Source: a virus. From it: a stretch of DNA of 64,000 nucleotides. The stretch covers positions 62,001 through 126,000 of IMG/VR virus record IMGVR_UViG_3300044971_003665. The stretch is one strand, 5' to 3'. This document shows positions 1 through 8,436 of the stretch, in pieces. Position 1 is the stretch's first letter, and each line of letters opens with the position of its first letter. The notes under the pieces are model-generated. The model searched no databases. It was not told the origin of the DNA and was given only the letters and a program-made list of their open reading frames with translations. The translations under genes and the position numbers were made by a program.

Positions 1-2
1 CG

Positions 3-983
3 TCCGGTGTCGTGATGTATCTACACACGAAAGGTGTTAGTGCGCCGCACGATTCCTGCAAAGGCGCTTGGCGTCGCGTGATGATGCATTACATCGTTAC
101 CGGATGGCAGCACAACCTACAGCTTCTCCAATCGGCGGATATGGTCGGCGTGAACTGGCAGCACAATCCACAGCATCCGCACTACAGTGGTAATTTCTGG
201 ATGGCGAGAGCGGACTGGATTAACAGCCTTGATTCTGTGTCGAGTTACAGAGAGCGCGGAGGACCTCACATAGCCGGCAATCCATGGGCGCGCATGCACG
301 CAGAACTGTGGTTAGGTAGCAAGCCGTGGCATCACATGGTCAGTCTACTGTGTGAAAACGAAAATTTCTGGAGCGGTTCACGCGTGCACACGCATTGGAA
401 CAACATCAAAGGCGAGTTGGCACCTCATATCAAACAACCCGCAGACACCACCCTGCGCGTGACACTTCTGACCTTCTGTAGTCGTCCGCAGTTGCTACCT
501 TGCGTAGCTGCTTCAGTTACTAGCGCGCAGGTTCCGGACGGTGTGGATCTGCGGTGGCTGGTCAAAATGAACAGACCCGAGAGAATGCAGTTTTGCGACC
601 ACCTTCGTATATGGGACGACACACTCCGCAGCCTCAGTAAGACCTGGGTGCTGATACTGTCAGACGACAATCTGCTTCACCCGGAATTTGTGTCTAGCCT
701 CGTTGCTCACGTAAGAGAGAATCCCGTGGTCAAGATGATTCACTTTCGACAGGAAGTGAATCATGGTCACTTTCGCGCGGCTGGGTTAAGCCATCTTACA
801 GGAGGGCACGTCGACGGAGGACAAATTGCATTTGATGCGGACTACTACAATTCTTTCGGATGGTCCTACTCTGAGTTTGGTGAGGAGGGAAATCTTTTTC
901 GACGCATACACGATGCAGATCCGACAGTGTGCTCTTTTGTTGACAAGGCGCTCACGTATCATGATCGTATTAGGTGGTTGTGA
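3..983 (+). CDS. Glycosyltransferase-like protein (5' end outside window)
   Basis: The reading frame is open to the left edge, so the true start lies upstream; the internal GTG near position 12 is not a convincing start because the first residues (YLHTKGVS) are typical of the middle of glycosyltransferases. The first half continues with GVNW and HYSGNFWMA, motifs of large-GT families that modify surface glycans. From about residue 150 a second module starts with a beta strand LRVTLLTFCSRP followed by SLSKTWVLILSDDNLLHPEF, which looks like the GT-A fold with an Asp-rich metal site. Probably two transferase modules in tandem. Codon use is visibly less GC-rich than downstream genes, suggesting acquisition. 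The LpxA-like gene follows after 43 bp. Substrate unknown. Confidence 0.65.
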   Translation, partial: SGVVMYLHTKGVSAPHDSCKGAWRRVMMHYIVTGWQHNLQLLQSADMVGVNWQHNPQHPHYSGNFWMARADWINSLDSVSSYRERGGPHIAGNPWARMHAELWLGSKPWHHMVSLLCENENFWSGSRVHTHWNNIKGELAPHIKQPADTTLRVTLLTFCSRPQLLPCVAASVTSAQVPDGVDLRWLVKMNRPERMQFCDHLRIWDDTLRSLSKTWVLILSDDNLLHPEFVSSLVAHVRENPVVKMIHFRQEVNHGHFRAAGLSHLTGGHVDGGQIAFDADYYNSFGWSYSEFGEEGNLFRRIHDADPTVCSFVDKALTYHDRIRWL

Positions 984-1026
984 CTGCTCCTTTACCAATA
1001 ATGCGTAATATAAAGACCTGAACACG

Positions 1027-1635
1027 ATGGACAAAGCAAACTACATACACCCGACCGCTGTGATCGGCGATGGTGTGAAATTGGGTCACGGTAATTACGT
1101 TGGCGCTTTTTGTTATATCACCGGAGATACCTTGATTGGTCACAACAACAGATTTGAAGCCTTTTGTTCTGTCGGCACCGAGCCAGAACACAAGGCTTAT
1201 TTTGGCAAGCCCAACAAAGGGGTCATCATAGGAGATGACAACATCTTTAGAGAGTATGTGACTATAAACGCGGGTTGTGAAAAACCAACAAAGCTGATGG
1301 ATCACATACTCATGCTTAAAGCCAGCCACGTAGGGCATGACTCAACAATAATGAGTAATGCCATACTGTCGTGTAATGTCATAATAGCCGGGCACTCCAT
1401 GATCGGGCGTTACGTTAATATGGGAATTGGTAGCATGTGTCACCAATACTCAAGGATAGGCAGCGGGAGTATGATAGGAATGGGTACTGTCATCACCAAA
1501 AAGGTGAACCCAAAATGCTTCGGTTTGTATGTTGGGACACCGCCGCGATGCCTGAAGGAGAACACGCATTTGAAAAAGCAATTCACAGAAGAAGACATAA
1601 GAAGAATATGTGAGGAATTTGAAAGTTTAACATAA
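1027..1635 (+). CDS. LpxA-like left-handed beta-helix acyltransferase
   Basis: 202 residues built of isoleucine/valine-rich hexapeptide repeats (for example AVIGDG, YITGDT, GVIIGDDN) characteristic of the left-handed beta-helix acyltransferases. GVIIGDDNIFREYVTIN corresponds to the LpxA signature, and ASHVGHDS around residue 100-107 matches the LpxA catalytic region (HVAHDC) with the catalytic His. The family transfers an acyl or acetyl group to a nucleotide sugar, in LpxA the first step of lipid A synthesis. The protein is shorter than cellular LpxA (about 260 residues), missing most of the C-terminal helical domain. Lower GC than the rest of the window, like the preceding glycosyltransferase, so the two are probably one acquired surface-modification cassette. 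Confidence 0.8.
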   Translation: MDKANYIHPTAVIGDGVKLGHGNYVGAFCYITGDTLIGHNNRFEAFCSVGTEPEHKAYFGKPNKGVIIGDDNIFREYVTINAGCEKPTKLMDHILMLKASHVGHDSTIMSNAILSCNVIIAGHSMIGRYVNMGIGSMCHQYSRIGSGSMIGMGTVITKKVNPKCFGLYVGTPPRCLKENTHLKKQFTEEDIRRICEEFESLT

Positions 1636-1699
1636 AGAGCTCTAGTCGCTGGTCATAATCGTGCTTGCGTCGCTCCGCGCATCCGGTAAATCTTTCCCC

Positions 1700-2068
1700 A
1701 TGCTCACCATCGTCTTCATTCTGTTCCTCGTCGCCGGCTGGACCGCCGCCTGGCTCCACTGGTTCTTCAAGGGCGAGCTGCGTCACGCGCTGTTCGCCTA
1801 CGTGTTTCCGAAATCGTGGCGCGCGGACCGGACGCGCGAGGACATCCTGACGCTCAACACGGAGGACTTCGAGATGTTCCTGGCGGCCGAGTCCAACGCC
1901 CCCGGGTTCATTCGTGGCGTCCTCGGATGTCCAGGCTGCCTGTCCGCGCATGTCGCCGCGGTCGGGACGCTGTTCGGCGTCGCCGGTTTCTTCTTGCCAA
2001 TCTTTCTCGTGCCGCTGATATGGGCGACCGCAGCCTGGATCGGCCACCGCCTGTTCCACCACATCTAA
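1700..2068 (+). CDS. Small membrane protein with CPxC-type motif
   Basis: 122 residues starting at ATG 1700; an in-frame GTG at 1661 is less likely because it would add a polar segment before the first membrane helix. Hydrophobic segments lie at residues 2-22 (LTIVFILFLVAGWTAAWLHW) and about 93-113. Between them is a charged stretch and the motif GCPGCLSAHVAAVG, a CxxC pair on the edge of a helix as in the DUF1360 type of phage membrane proteins. No catalytic residues are recognised. It could have a lysis-related or envelope role, but nothing in the sequence proves it. Starts the GC-rich part of the genome. Confidence 0.6.
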   Translation: MLTIVFILFLVAGWTAAWLHWFFKGELRHALFAYVFPKSWRADRTREDILTLNTEDFEMFLAAESNAPGFIRGVLGCPGCLSAHVAAVGTLFGVAGFFLPIFLVPLIWATAAWIGHRLFHHI

Positions 2069-2073
2069 CACCC

Positions 2074-2451
2074 ATGCCAGCACCACGCAAACTGAGGATA
2101 TTCCGGATGAAGGGCGACCAGCGCGTGCCCTACACGATCGAGCTCGACGCGGAACTCACCGTCATCGCGGAGTATGCCGACATGACCGCGCTCGATCACG
2201 TCGCCGAAGGGCGCGCGACCCCCACGCAGGAGACGTCGCCTGAGCGCCGCAAGGCGCAGGTTGTCGGACGCTGGGTGACGGAACAAGTGGACGTCAATCC
2301 GATTCCTGGAAGCGAGGAACTTCGCGAGGAATTCTTCGCCGCGAAGCGGAAGCTCGTGTCGAGCTACGGCGGCGCACCCTGCCCCAGCTGCGAGGTCGGA
2401 AAGTTGATCCGCGCGTTCCGGGGGAAGCTCGAGGCGAAGGGCCTGCTGTGA
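2074..2451 (+). CDS. Hypothetical protein with C-terminal CPSC motif
   Basis: 125 residues, ATG 2074, five bases after the previous stop. The N-terminal half (about residues 8-35) reads as beta strands; the C-terminal half is helical with CPSCEVGKLIRAFRGKL near the end. This C-terminal pattern recurs in the next gene (CSKCAVRKVHERFRYML), so the two are paralogues. The stop overlaps the next GTG start (GTGA), indicating translational coupling. Function unknown; one CxxC is too little for a full zinc site unless it dimerises. Confidence 0.65.
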   Translation: MPAPRKLRIFRMKGDQRVPYTIELDAELTVIAEYADMTALDHVAEGRATPTQETSPERRKAQVVGRWVTEQVDVNPIPGSEELREEFFAAKRKLVSSYGGAPCPSCEVGKLIRAFRGKLEAKGLL

Positions 2452-2630
2452 GCGTTCCGGGTATCGCGCGCTACCCGGAACTTGAGAAACGCTACCACGC
2501 GGAGCTGCAGTCCGCCTTGCATTCCCGAGGAGGGGGATGCAGCAAGTGCGCCGTGCGCAAAGTGCATGAGCGATTTCGCTACATGCTGAGCGAGCGGCTC
2601 AAGCGTGACAAGCCGCAGCAAAGCGTATAG
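2448..2630 (+). CDS. Small CxxC protein, paralogue of upstream gene
   Basis: 60 residues from GTG 2448, overlapping the upstream stop by four bases. Essentially an isolated copy of the C-terminal domain of the preceding protein: a Glu/Lys-rich helix, a Gly-rich turn, then CSKCAVRKVHERFRYML. The pair may bind the same partner or form a shared metal site. Function unknown. Confidence 0.6.
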   Translation: MSVPGIARYPELEKRYHAELQSALHSRGGGCSKCAVRKVHERFRYMLSERLKRDKPQQSV

Positions 2631-2640
2631 ACTGATACCC

Positions 2641-3369
2641 GTGACTCCAGATATTCCAACGTCCCCGCTGCCGACTTCGTCAGAGGCGCTCTACGGCGCG
2701 TGGCGCAAGGATCCGACGCCGGACAACATGAACCGCGTGGTGCGCTCGCTCGACCCTACGATCAGCTTCAAGCTGTCCTCCATGGGCGTGAGCGTGAACC
2801 CGCAGATGCGGCACCAGGCGCGGCTGTATGCGGCGGACGCCGTTCGGAAATTCAGTCCGGGCGCTGGCGTCAACCTGCGCACATGGACGCAGAACCAGCT
2901 GCAGTCGCTGCAGCGCTACCGCCGCGAGAGTCAGGGGCCGGTGAAGGTTCCGGATCGCGCCGCGATCGATGCCTGGGCAATCGAACGCTCATCGAGGGAA
3001 CTGCAGGACGAGCTCGGGTTCGACCCGGACGTGAAGCAGCTGGCGGACCGCTCCGGGCTGTCCGTGAAGCGCATCGCCGCGGTGCGCAAGATCACCAGGC
3101 CGGTGGCGGCGTCCTCGCAGATGTATGACGAAGGGCACGACATGCCGGACTTCCTGGGTGAGGCTCTGGAGTATGTCTACGACACGTCCGACCGCGTCGA
3201 CCGCAAGATTATCGAGCACACGACTGGCTACGGCGGATCGCCGCTGCTGGCGAAGAATGTCATCGCCGCGCAGCTCGGGATCTCGCCGTCTCAGGTGACC
3301 CGCCGCTCGGACCGCATCGGCCTGAAGATGCAGGACATGGAAGGTCAAATCGAGGGCGCACACGCATGA
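2641..3369 (+). CDS. Sigma-70-like RNA polymerase sigma factor
   Basis: 242 residues from GTG 2641 (an earlier GTG at 2605 would overlap the previous gene). Region 2 is recognisable in YAADAVRKFSPGAGVNLRTW followed by a Gln-rich helix and PVKVPDRA, matching the sigma core-binding/-10 region layout (AV.KF...G..F.T, then VRVP). Region 3 is ELGFDPDVKQLADRSGLS with a helix KRIAAVRK. Region 4 near the C-terminus has LLAKNVIAAQLGISPSQVTRR, a helix-turn-helix for -35 contact. The family directs RNA polymerase to specific promoters. It sits at the head of the baseplate/tail genes and may switch on late transcription; the polymerase beta-like genes near 55-59 kb are a possible partner. The protein does not show the acidic region 1.1 of primary sigmas. 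Confidence 0.78.
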   Translation: MTPDIPTSPLPTSSEALYGAWRKDPTPDNMNRVVRSLDPTISFKLSSMGVSVNPQMRHQARLYAADAVRKFSPGAGVNLRTWTQNQLQSLQRYRRESQGPVKVPDRAAIDAWAIERSSRELQDELGFDPDVKQLADRSGLSVKRIAAVRKITRPVAASSQMYDEGHDMPDFLGEALEYVYDTSDRVDRKIIEHTTGYGGSPLLAKNVIAAQLGISPSQVTRRSDRIGLKMQDMEGQIEGAHA

Positions 3370-3692
3370 AAGGGCACGCGCTCGCAGATGAACGCGCACG
3401 CACGCGCGCATTCCAAGAGCACCGGCAGGAACTGCAGGGTCGCCTGCCAAGCGGTCCTTTCGAGTTCTCAGGCAGCGGCGGCGCGACGATGCAGGAGCGA
3501 CTCAGTTTCGCTGACGTGAAGCCGGCCGACGGCGACTCTTCGATGGTCCGGCGCTTCAAGCTGGCGGTCGCGCGGGACGCGCGCTACGCTGTGGCTTCCG
3601 CTCCTTACCTGCAGATTTTCGGCATGAGCCAATGCCTGAGATCCATCTACGACGGGGGCGGTCAGATCCAGGACGGCAACAACTACGCATGA
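3366..3692 (+). CDS. Hypothetical protein
   Basis: 108 residues from ATG 3366, overlapping the sigma-like gene by ATGA and itself overlapping the next gene start. Very basic N-terminus (KGHALADERARTRAFQEHR), then no recognisable domain. The tight coupling between a sigma factor and baseplate genes suggests a tail or regulatory role, which is inference only. Confidence 0.55.
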   Translation: MKGHALADERARTRAFQEHRQELQGRLPSGPFEFSGSGGATMQERLSFADVKPADGDSSMVRRFKLAVARDARYAVASAPYLQIFGMSQCLRSIYDGGGQIQDGNNYA

Positions 3693-4090
3693 GAGCACTC
3701 AAGATCAATTTCGGCGGAGCCAATAAAGTGGCGATCGACTGGGGCAGCTCAGTGGATGGGATGGCTGCGGTCGCGCAGCGCGTCAGCGTTTCGCTGCTGA
3801 CTCAGCTCGGGTCCGACAAGCTGCTGCCGGACCGAGGCACGGAAGTGGCGCGCACGCTTTTCAGCTACGGCGCGTTTGACATGCTGGGCCTGCAGCACAT
3901 CCTGAACTTCGGCGCGCTGAAGGCGCGCAGCGACATGCTGCTCTACGACGAACCTGCGCGCGCGGCGGCCGACAGCGTAGCCAGCATAAAAACCACGCTG
4001 ATCACCGTCAAAGACAACGTGGCGCAGGTGGGTATCACCGTGACCAATCGCGCTGGACAAACCACGCAGGAAATCAAATCCATCGAATGA
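3689..4090 (+). CDS. gp25/W-like baseplate wedge protein
   Basis: 133 residues from ATG 3689 (ATGA overlap). The sequence has the size, secondary-structure order and position of the small gp25-like baseplate wedge component: a strand-rich start (ALKINFGGANKVAIDW), a helix SVSLLTQLGSDKLLPDRGTE and a C-terminal pair of strands (TLITVKDNVAQVGITVTN). It directly precedes the J-like baseplate gene with a four-base overlap, the arrangement seen in contractile-tail phages. The assignment to gp25 rests mainly on context, since the classic EPR motif is only approximated. Confidence 0.55.
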   Translation: MRALKINFGGANKVAIDWGSSVDGMAAVAQRVSVSLLTQLGSDKLLPDRGTEVARTLFSYGAFDMLGLQHILNFGALKARSDMLLYDEPARAAADSVASIKTTLITVKDNVAQVGITVTNRAGQTTQEIKSIE

Positions 4091-5841
4091 ACCTGAGCTT
4101 CACCAAAGAGTATTACCCATCCGTGGCGGAACTGACGCCGGAGCAGATCGCTGCTGCGCGCGCGGAAGAGGTGGCCGAGTTGCGTCCCGCCATGCCCGAC
4201 GTGGACCTGGCGCCAGGTACGCCGACCGGCGATCTCGTCATCACCCCGCTGGCACTGCGCAGGGCAGCCACGAACGAAGCGCACAGCAGGTTCATGAGCG
4301 ACCTGGACCTGGGCAACGTCGCCGAAGGGCTGATCTACTCATGCGAGTTTGTGAAGGCCTACCTCGGGAATTTCGGGGTCTACGACGTGGAGAACCTGCG
4401 GGCGTTTGGTCTGGTGCGTCTGACCTTCTCGAGTCCAAACGCCGTCAGTTTGGATCGCACGATTCGCTTCCGCTTCGCCGCTGACGACGATTGGGTTCTG
4501 AAGGCGGTCAACCCGGACGCCACCTACGTCCAGATACTGGCCGCCGGCAGCACGCACACCGGGGCGGCTGACACCTACATTCTGGCGCAGACGACCGCCA
4601 ACACTTGGGCGGTGGACTTGCCGGTGGAAGGCACACTGAGCGCGCCAATCGAAATCGGCACGGAAGGCGCAGCCACTGAGATCGCGACGACGCTCGTCGG
4701 CATTGCGGCGGCCATCACTTTCACGTCGGGCGTGCCGTCAGCTACACTGTCTGACTTGGCGCGCACGGCGCGCAAGATCGCCTGCTCGCTGACGTCCGGG
4801 TCGCGCGCGTCCACGAAGGCGCTGGTGTATCGCAACTGGCCGGAGTCCAACATGGTCTCACCTATCGTCCCGAGCGACGCTGAGATGCAGCGAATCGCCG
4901 CAGGTTCGGCGCTCGCGCTGACGGCGCCCTCCGTCGACGTCTACTTCCGGTCGGCTCGGGACATGCAGCGCATCACGCAGAGCGTCCGCCTGGACTACGT
5001 GCAACCGTCGGTCGGGGACAAAGTGTTCCGCGGCCTGCTGCCGTTGCTTCACCGCGCGTCGCGGATCGTCAGCATCGAGTGGTCCGGCACCACGACCGAG
5101 TCGCTGGTGAGTTCTTATGCGGTGTTCAGCAAAACCGATCGCGCCGATCTCTACGGCAGCCTGCACTGCGGAACGCGGTTCGAGTCGCTCTACTTGTCGC
5201 TGGTGCCGATCGTGGACGGTTTGGACGTGCCGCTGATTCCGCTGAGCGAGGATGACGGCGATCAGTATGCCATTTTCACCATCACCTACGACGCTGATCC
5301 GCTGCTCGAAACGGTGTCGTCGTTGCTCGAGTCGCCGGAGTATCGACCGGCCGGCGTGGACGTGCTCGTGAAGTCCGGCCCGCTGCTTGTCCTCGATGAT
5401 CTCGAAATCACGTATGTGAAGAAGCAGGGAGTGAAGACGCTGCTCAGCGTGGCCAGGGACAAGATCGTGGAGTATCTCCGCACCGCTGGCCACCCGGATG
5501 ATTTTCGCGTGACGGAGATCTACGACATCATGCGCAACGCCGGAGCGGACAAAATCATCGCGGTGGGCGTCGCTGGGCGCATACTGGTCTCGGCAGCTTC
5601 ACGCTTGCTGCGCGTCGCGATCGCTGATCCTGGTGATGCGGACATCACGGCGGACTGGGCGACGGAATCGGACGCGCTCTACATCCCCACGTTTACGGAC
5701 ATCGCGACGGTCAACAATCCGTATGAGATCGTCGACGGGGAGATCTCACCGGGAGGACCTGCCGACGCCTGGGCAGCAACCAACCGCACCGTGCGTTACG
5801 CTGTCGATCCTGAGAACGTGAGCTTCGTCGAAACCGCCTGA
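4087..5841 (+). CDS. Baseplate J-like (gp6-type) protein
   Basis: 584 residues. The N-terminal PDVDLAPGTPTGDLVITPLA segment with following helix is the hallmark start of baseplate J/gp6 wedge proteins. The middle alternates beta-rich modules with repeats of GTEGAATEIATTLVGI type, and the C-terminus carries helices and strands (SVARDKIVEYLRTAG, FRVTEIYDIMRNAGADK) typical of the J-like C-terminal arm. In the virion these proteins form the ring around the tail tube end. Starts by ATGA overlap with the gp25-like gene and is followed after one base by the next tail gene. Confidence 0.75.
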   Translation: MNLSFTKEYYPSVAELTPEQIAAARAEEVAELRPAMPDVDLAPGTPTGDLVITPLALRRAATNEAHSRFMSDLDLGNVAEGLIYSCEFVKAYLGNFGVYDVENLRAFGLVRLTFSSPNAVSLDRTIRFRFAADDDWVLKAVNPDATYVQILAAGSTHTGAADTYILAQTTANTWAVDLPVEGTLSAPIEIGTEGAATEIATTLVGIAAAITFTSGVPSATLSDLARTARKIACSLTSGSRASTKALVYRNWPESNMVSPIVPSDAEMQRIAAGSALALTAPSVDVYFRSARDMQRITQSVRLDYVQPSVGDKVFRGLLPLLHRASRIVSIEWSGTTTESLVSSYAVFSKTDRADLYGSLHCGTRFESLYLSLVPIVDGLDVPLIPLSEDDGDQYAIFTITYDADPLLETVSSLLESPEYRPAGVDVLVKSGPLLVLDDLEITYVKKQGVKTLLSVARDKIVEYLRTAGHPDDFRVTEIYDIMRNAGADKIIAVGVAGRILVSAASRLLRVAIADPGDADITADWATESDALYIPTFTDIATVNNPYEIVDGEISPGGPADAWAATNRTVRYAVDPENVSFVETA

Positions 5842-5842
5842 C

Positions 5843-7228
5843 ATGAAAGCCGACTACGATCTGCGGCACAAATTATACGGCGGGCAGGGTTCGCTCTGGG
5901 AGAGCCAGGTCGACGGGCCCACCCGTCAGATCATCCGCGCCATCGTGAGCGCGGCAGGCGGCGCATCGCTGCTTGCCCAGCTGGATCAGGCGGCGGCCGC
6001 CGCGCTGAACAGCGAGCGCGTGCTCGTGGAGGATGTCTACTTCCAATTTACGGACGGCGAATTCGCAGTCATCGGCAAGAAGCAGCGGGAGTATAGCCAC
6101 CGGCGCGTCGTCATGCCGGACGGCACGCCGATCTACGCCGGCTACCGGTCCGGGGCTGGCGGCTACAGCGCCGATCCGTTGGCGACGAAACTTGCGCGCC
6201 TGTCGCTCGAGTTCGTCGCGAAGGTCGAGGAGGACCAGGACATGTTCCTGGCAGACCAGAGTCGTGACTGGTATCTGGTTCCCGTGCCGTCGCACATCCT
6301 GCCGATCGTTATTCAGGGTCTGAATGCAGGGGAGTATCTGGTGCAGGGTGTGGATTTCCTGGCCTTCGAAGGTTACATCGCCATGATCGATCTGCCGACT
6401 CTGGTGATGCCCAGGGGCGTGGTGAAGGTAAACTCCGCGTATGTGAAGACCGCGTCGGTCAACCGGTTCGTGCTGTCCGCGCCTGCGCAGCTGACGCGCA
6501 GCAAGTGGGTGGCCGATTACACCTACAAGACGCAGTCGCTGGAGGCTTACAAAAGGGCCGCGGCGGAGTATGCCGGTCTCTACGTCTTTCACTCAGCCGA
6601 CGTGGTGCTCTCAGCGCACGCGGTCAGTGGTGTCGACACCATGGTCTACGCCACCGCGTCCGCCGGGGCGATTGAGATCGCCTATCCGCACGTCCATCTC
6701 ACGCCGGGCCAAACCGTGGAGCCGGGCTACATCGTCTGCGATAAGTTCGAGCTGGTGAACACCAGGCACGCCAGCACCGAGGATCTTCGAAAGCAGATGT
6801 TTTCCGGATGGGACCATCCGATCACGCTCGACGGCATCCTGCCTGTAAACGGGCTGACCTGGGACGGCGTCAGCGAAGTCATGCTGACTGACGGCGGCAC
6901 CAACCCAGAACCCGGGCCCCACAATGGTAAGACGCATGCCCGCTTGATGTTCGACGGCGACACTGCGGTGCAGGAGCGCTACTGGGAATTCTCGGCCTTG
7001 CACGAGCGCGCGACCGGAGTCTTCCTGCATGAGGAACTGGGCGCTCCGTCGTTTCCACACAGCGTGAATTTCTGGGAGATGCTGCACACGTTCTACGGCA
7101 GCCGGCTTGCGCTGGCTGTGGCTGCCGATCACGGACCCCCAATCAACAGCCGGCTGTGGCGGTTTTTGTTCGAACACCGGCCGAAGTCGTGTAACATTCT
7201 CGTCAGCATCAAACCGCTGCCGCTATGA
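5843..7228 (+). CDS. Putative baseplate/tail structural protein
   Basis: 461 residues, ATG one base after the baseplate J-like stop. Mixed alpha/beta with many aromatic residues; no enzyme motifs. It ends in a helix-rich domain (SVNFWEMLHTFYGSRLALAVA). Immediate coupling to the baseplate gene and to the following small tail genes suggests a baseplate or tail-fibre attachment protein. Not recognised by family. Confidence 0.55.
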   Translation: MKADYDLRHKLYGGQGSLWESQVDGPTRQIIRAIVSAAGGASLLAQLDQAAAAALNSERVLVEDVYFQFTDGEFAVIGKKQREYSHRRVVMPDGTPIYAGYRSGAGGYSADPLATKLARLSLEFVAKVEEDQDMFLADQSRDWYLVPVPSHILPIVIQGLNAGEYLVQGVDFLAFEGYIAMIDLPTLVMPRGVVKVNSAYVKTASVNRFVLSAPAQLTRSKWVADYTYKTQSLEAYKRAAAEYAGLYVFHSADVVLSAHAVSGVDTMVYATASAGAIEIAYPHVHLTPGQTVEPGYIVCDKFELVNTRHASTEDLRKQMFSGWDHPITLDGILPVNGLTWDGVSEVMLTDGGTNPEPGPHNGKTHARLMFDGDTAVQERYWEFSALHERATGVFLHEELGAPSFPHSVNFWEMLHTFYGSRLALAVAADHGPPINSRLWRFLFEHRPKSCNILVSIKPLPL

Positions 7229-7419
7229 ATCTGCTGCTGACACCACCTGAAAACTCATTCGGAGCGCCGCTGTTGGATGAGCGCGGACAATACGTGAGAG
7301 CGTTGATATCCGACCCTGGCGCTGAGAATTTCACTTTTGCCGTCTCTCCCACCACGCCAGGCGGTCCGAACTACATCTTCACGATCTCCGGTCAGCCTCT
7401 TGCCGTCGCTGGCGACTAG
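7225..7419 (+). CDS. Small hypothetical tail-locus protein
   Basis: 64 residues from ATG 7225, ATGA-coupled to the upstream tail gene. Predicted beta-rich with no charged clusters (ENFTFAVSPTTPGGPNYIFT). Its place in the tail cluster suggests a small virion component. No family recognised. Confidence 0.5.
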   Translation: MNLLLTPPENSFGAPLLDERGQYVRALISDPGAENFTFAVSPTTPGGPNYIFTISGQPLAVAGD

Positions 7420-7439
7420 GACAGCAACCCACCCGCCAC

Positions 7440-7832
7440 ATGTTCAAACTGACGAGAGAAGAAATAAGCGACGAGGATGTGATCAACAACCGGCACTTGT
7501 GGCCGGTGCGCTACACCGCGCTCTACACATGGAACGACGAGCCTGCGTTCATCTTCGTGATGCAGGCATCGCCACAGCCGGACGTGTCCGCGGACAGCCT
7601 GTCCTGCATCGCCAGCGCCATCCAGATGACTGATCTGCCGGAGTCGGAGCCCGCGGAGGGAAGCCCGTATTACCGGGTGTCCACGGTGACGAAACTCTGC
7701 CGCAGCGCGAAGGCCGCGGAGGAGTTTGTGGAGAAGGTCGAGATGATGGTGCAAGATCTGGCCAACAATTTGCAGGCTGCGGAATCGCTTTCCATCACGG
7801 AGCAGATCATCATCGAACCCGAGGAGGCATGA
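7440..7832 (+). CDS. Hypothetical tail-locus protein
   Basis: 130 residues, acidic. N-terminus KLTREEISDEDVINNRH, a beta-strand core and a C-terminal helix EEFVEKVEMMVQDLANNLQ with heptad-like hydrophobics that could form a coiled coil. Stop overlaps the next ATG (ATGA). No family recognised. Confidence 0.55.
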   Translation: MFKLTREEISDEDVINNRHLWPVRYTALYTWNDEPAFIFVMQASPQPDVSADSLSCIASAIQMTDLPESEPAEGSPYYRVSTVTKLCRSAKAAEEFVEKVEMMVQDLANNLQAAESLSITEQIIIEPEEA

Positions 7833-8041
7833 ACGAGCATCTCGCCATCGAGGATCTGATGACCATCGACAGCCGGCGACAGGACGGATCTTTGGTCGCG
7901 CCTCCCATGCGGCGCGACTTCGCACTGAAGGGGCCGATGACGCTGACTGGCGGAACGCTGCTGACGAATCAGTTGGCGGTCGATGATGTGATCCTGAGCA
8001 TCAGCGGACTGCCGCTGGGCTTTACTATCGCGTCATCGTAG
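7829..8041 (+). CDS. Small hypothetical tail-locus protein
   Basis: 70 residues, coupled by ATGA to the preceding gene and two bases before the DUF1353-like gene. A Pro/Arg-rich N-terminal part is followed by a hydrophobic beta-rich end (VDDVILSISGLPLGFTIASS). No function can be assigned. Confidence 0.5.
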   Translation: MNEHLAIEDLMTIDSRRQDGSLVAPPMRRDFALKGPMTLTGGTLLTNQLAVDDVILSISGLPLGFTIASS

Positions 8042-8043
8042 CG

Positions 8044-8436
8044 ATGGATCCGAACACGCACATCACGTGGAAGACCCGCCCGGTGTTCAGCCTGGTGAAC
8101 GACGAATACTACCGAACTCTCGTCTGCACCGCAGCCGGGGAGGTGGAGTTGGGAGTCGGAGGTTGCATGCTGTCGTTCCCTGTCGGCTGGAGAACCGACA
8201 TCGCATCCGTGCCGTGGTTTCTGCAGTCGCTGCTGTCTCAGATCGGAGCGCACGCACCGGCTGCGCTGCTACATGACCGCATGCTGGACATGGGATTTCC
8301 GCGCGACGTCGCGCGCAAATGGATGCACACGCAGCTGAAGCAGTCACCGAGAGTCACACGGTGTCGGCGCTGGCTCATGCTGGCTGGGGTGTGGTGTTAC
8401 GACTGCTGGTGCGCAGTCACGACACCACAACAGTGA
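8044..8436 (+). CDS. DUF1353-like protein
   Basis: 130 residues. The central motif FPVGWRTDIASVPWFLQSL followed by AALLHDRMLDMG is the DUF1353 pattern (TDxASVP, then AAxxHDxxY). Members are usually found near the tail-lysis module of phages and have no settled biochemical role. The C-terminus is Cys/Trp-rich (WCYDCWC). The last 20 bases overlap the 3' end of the leftward gene that follows. Confidence 0.75.
   Translation: MDPNTHITWKTRPVFSLVNDEYYRTLVCTAAGEVELGVGGCMLSFPVGWRTDIASVPWFLQSLLSQIGAHAPAALLHDRMLDMGFPRDVARKWMHTQLKQSPRVTRCRRWLMLAGVWCYDCWCAVTTPQQ

Noticed and set aside
1651-1660. GGTCATAATC resembling the -10 of the phage promoter family
   Set aside because: No GCAA or TTGACA-like element 17-18 bp upstream; kept out of the promoter list.
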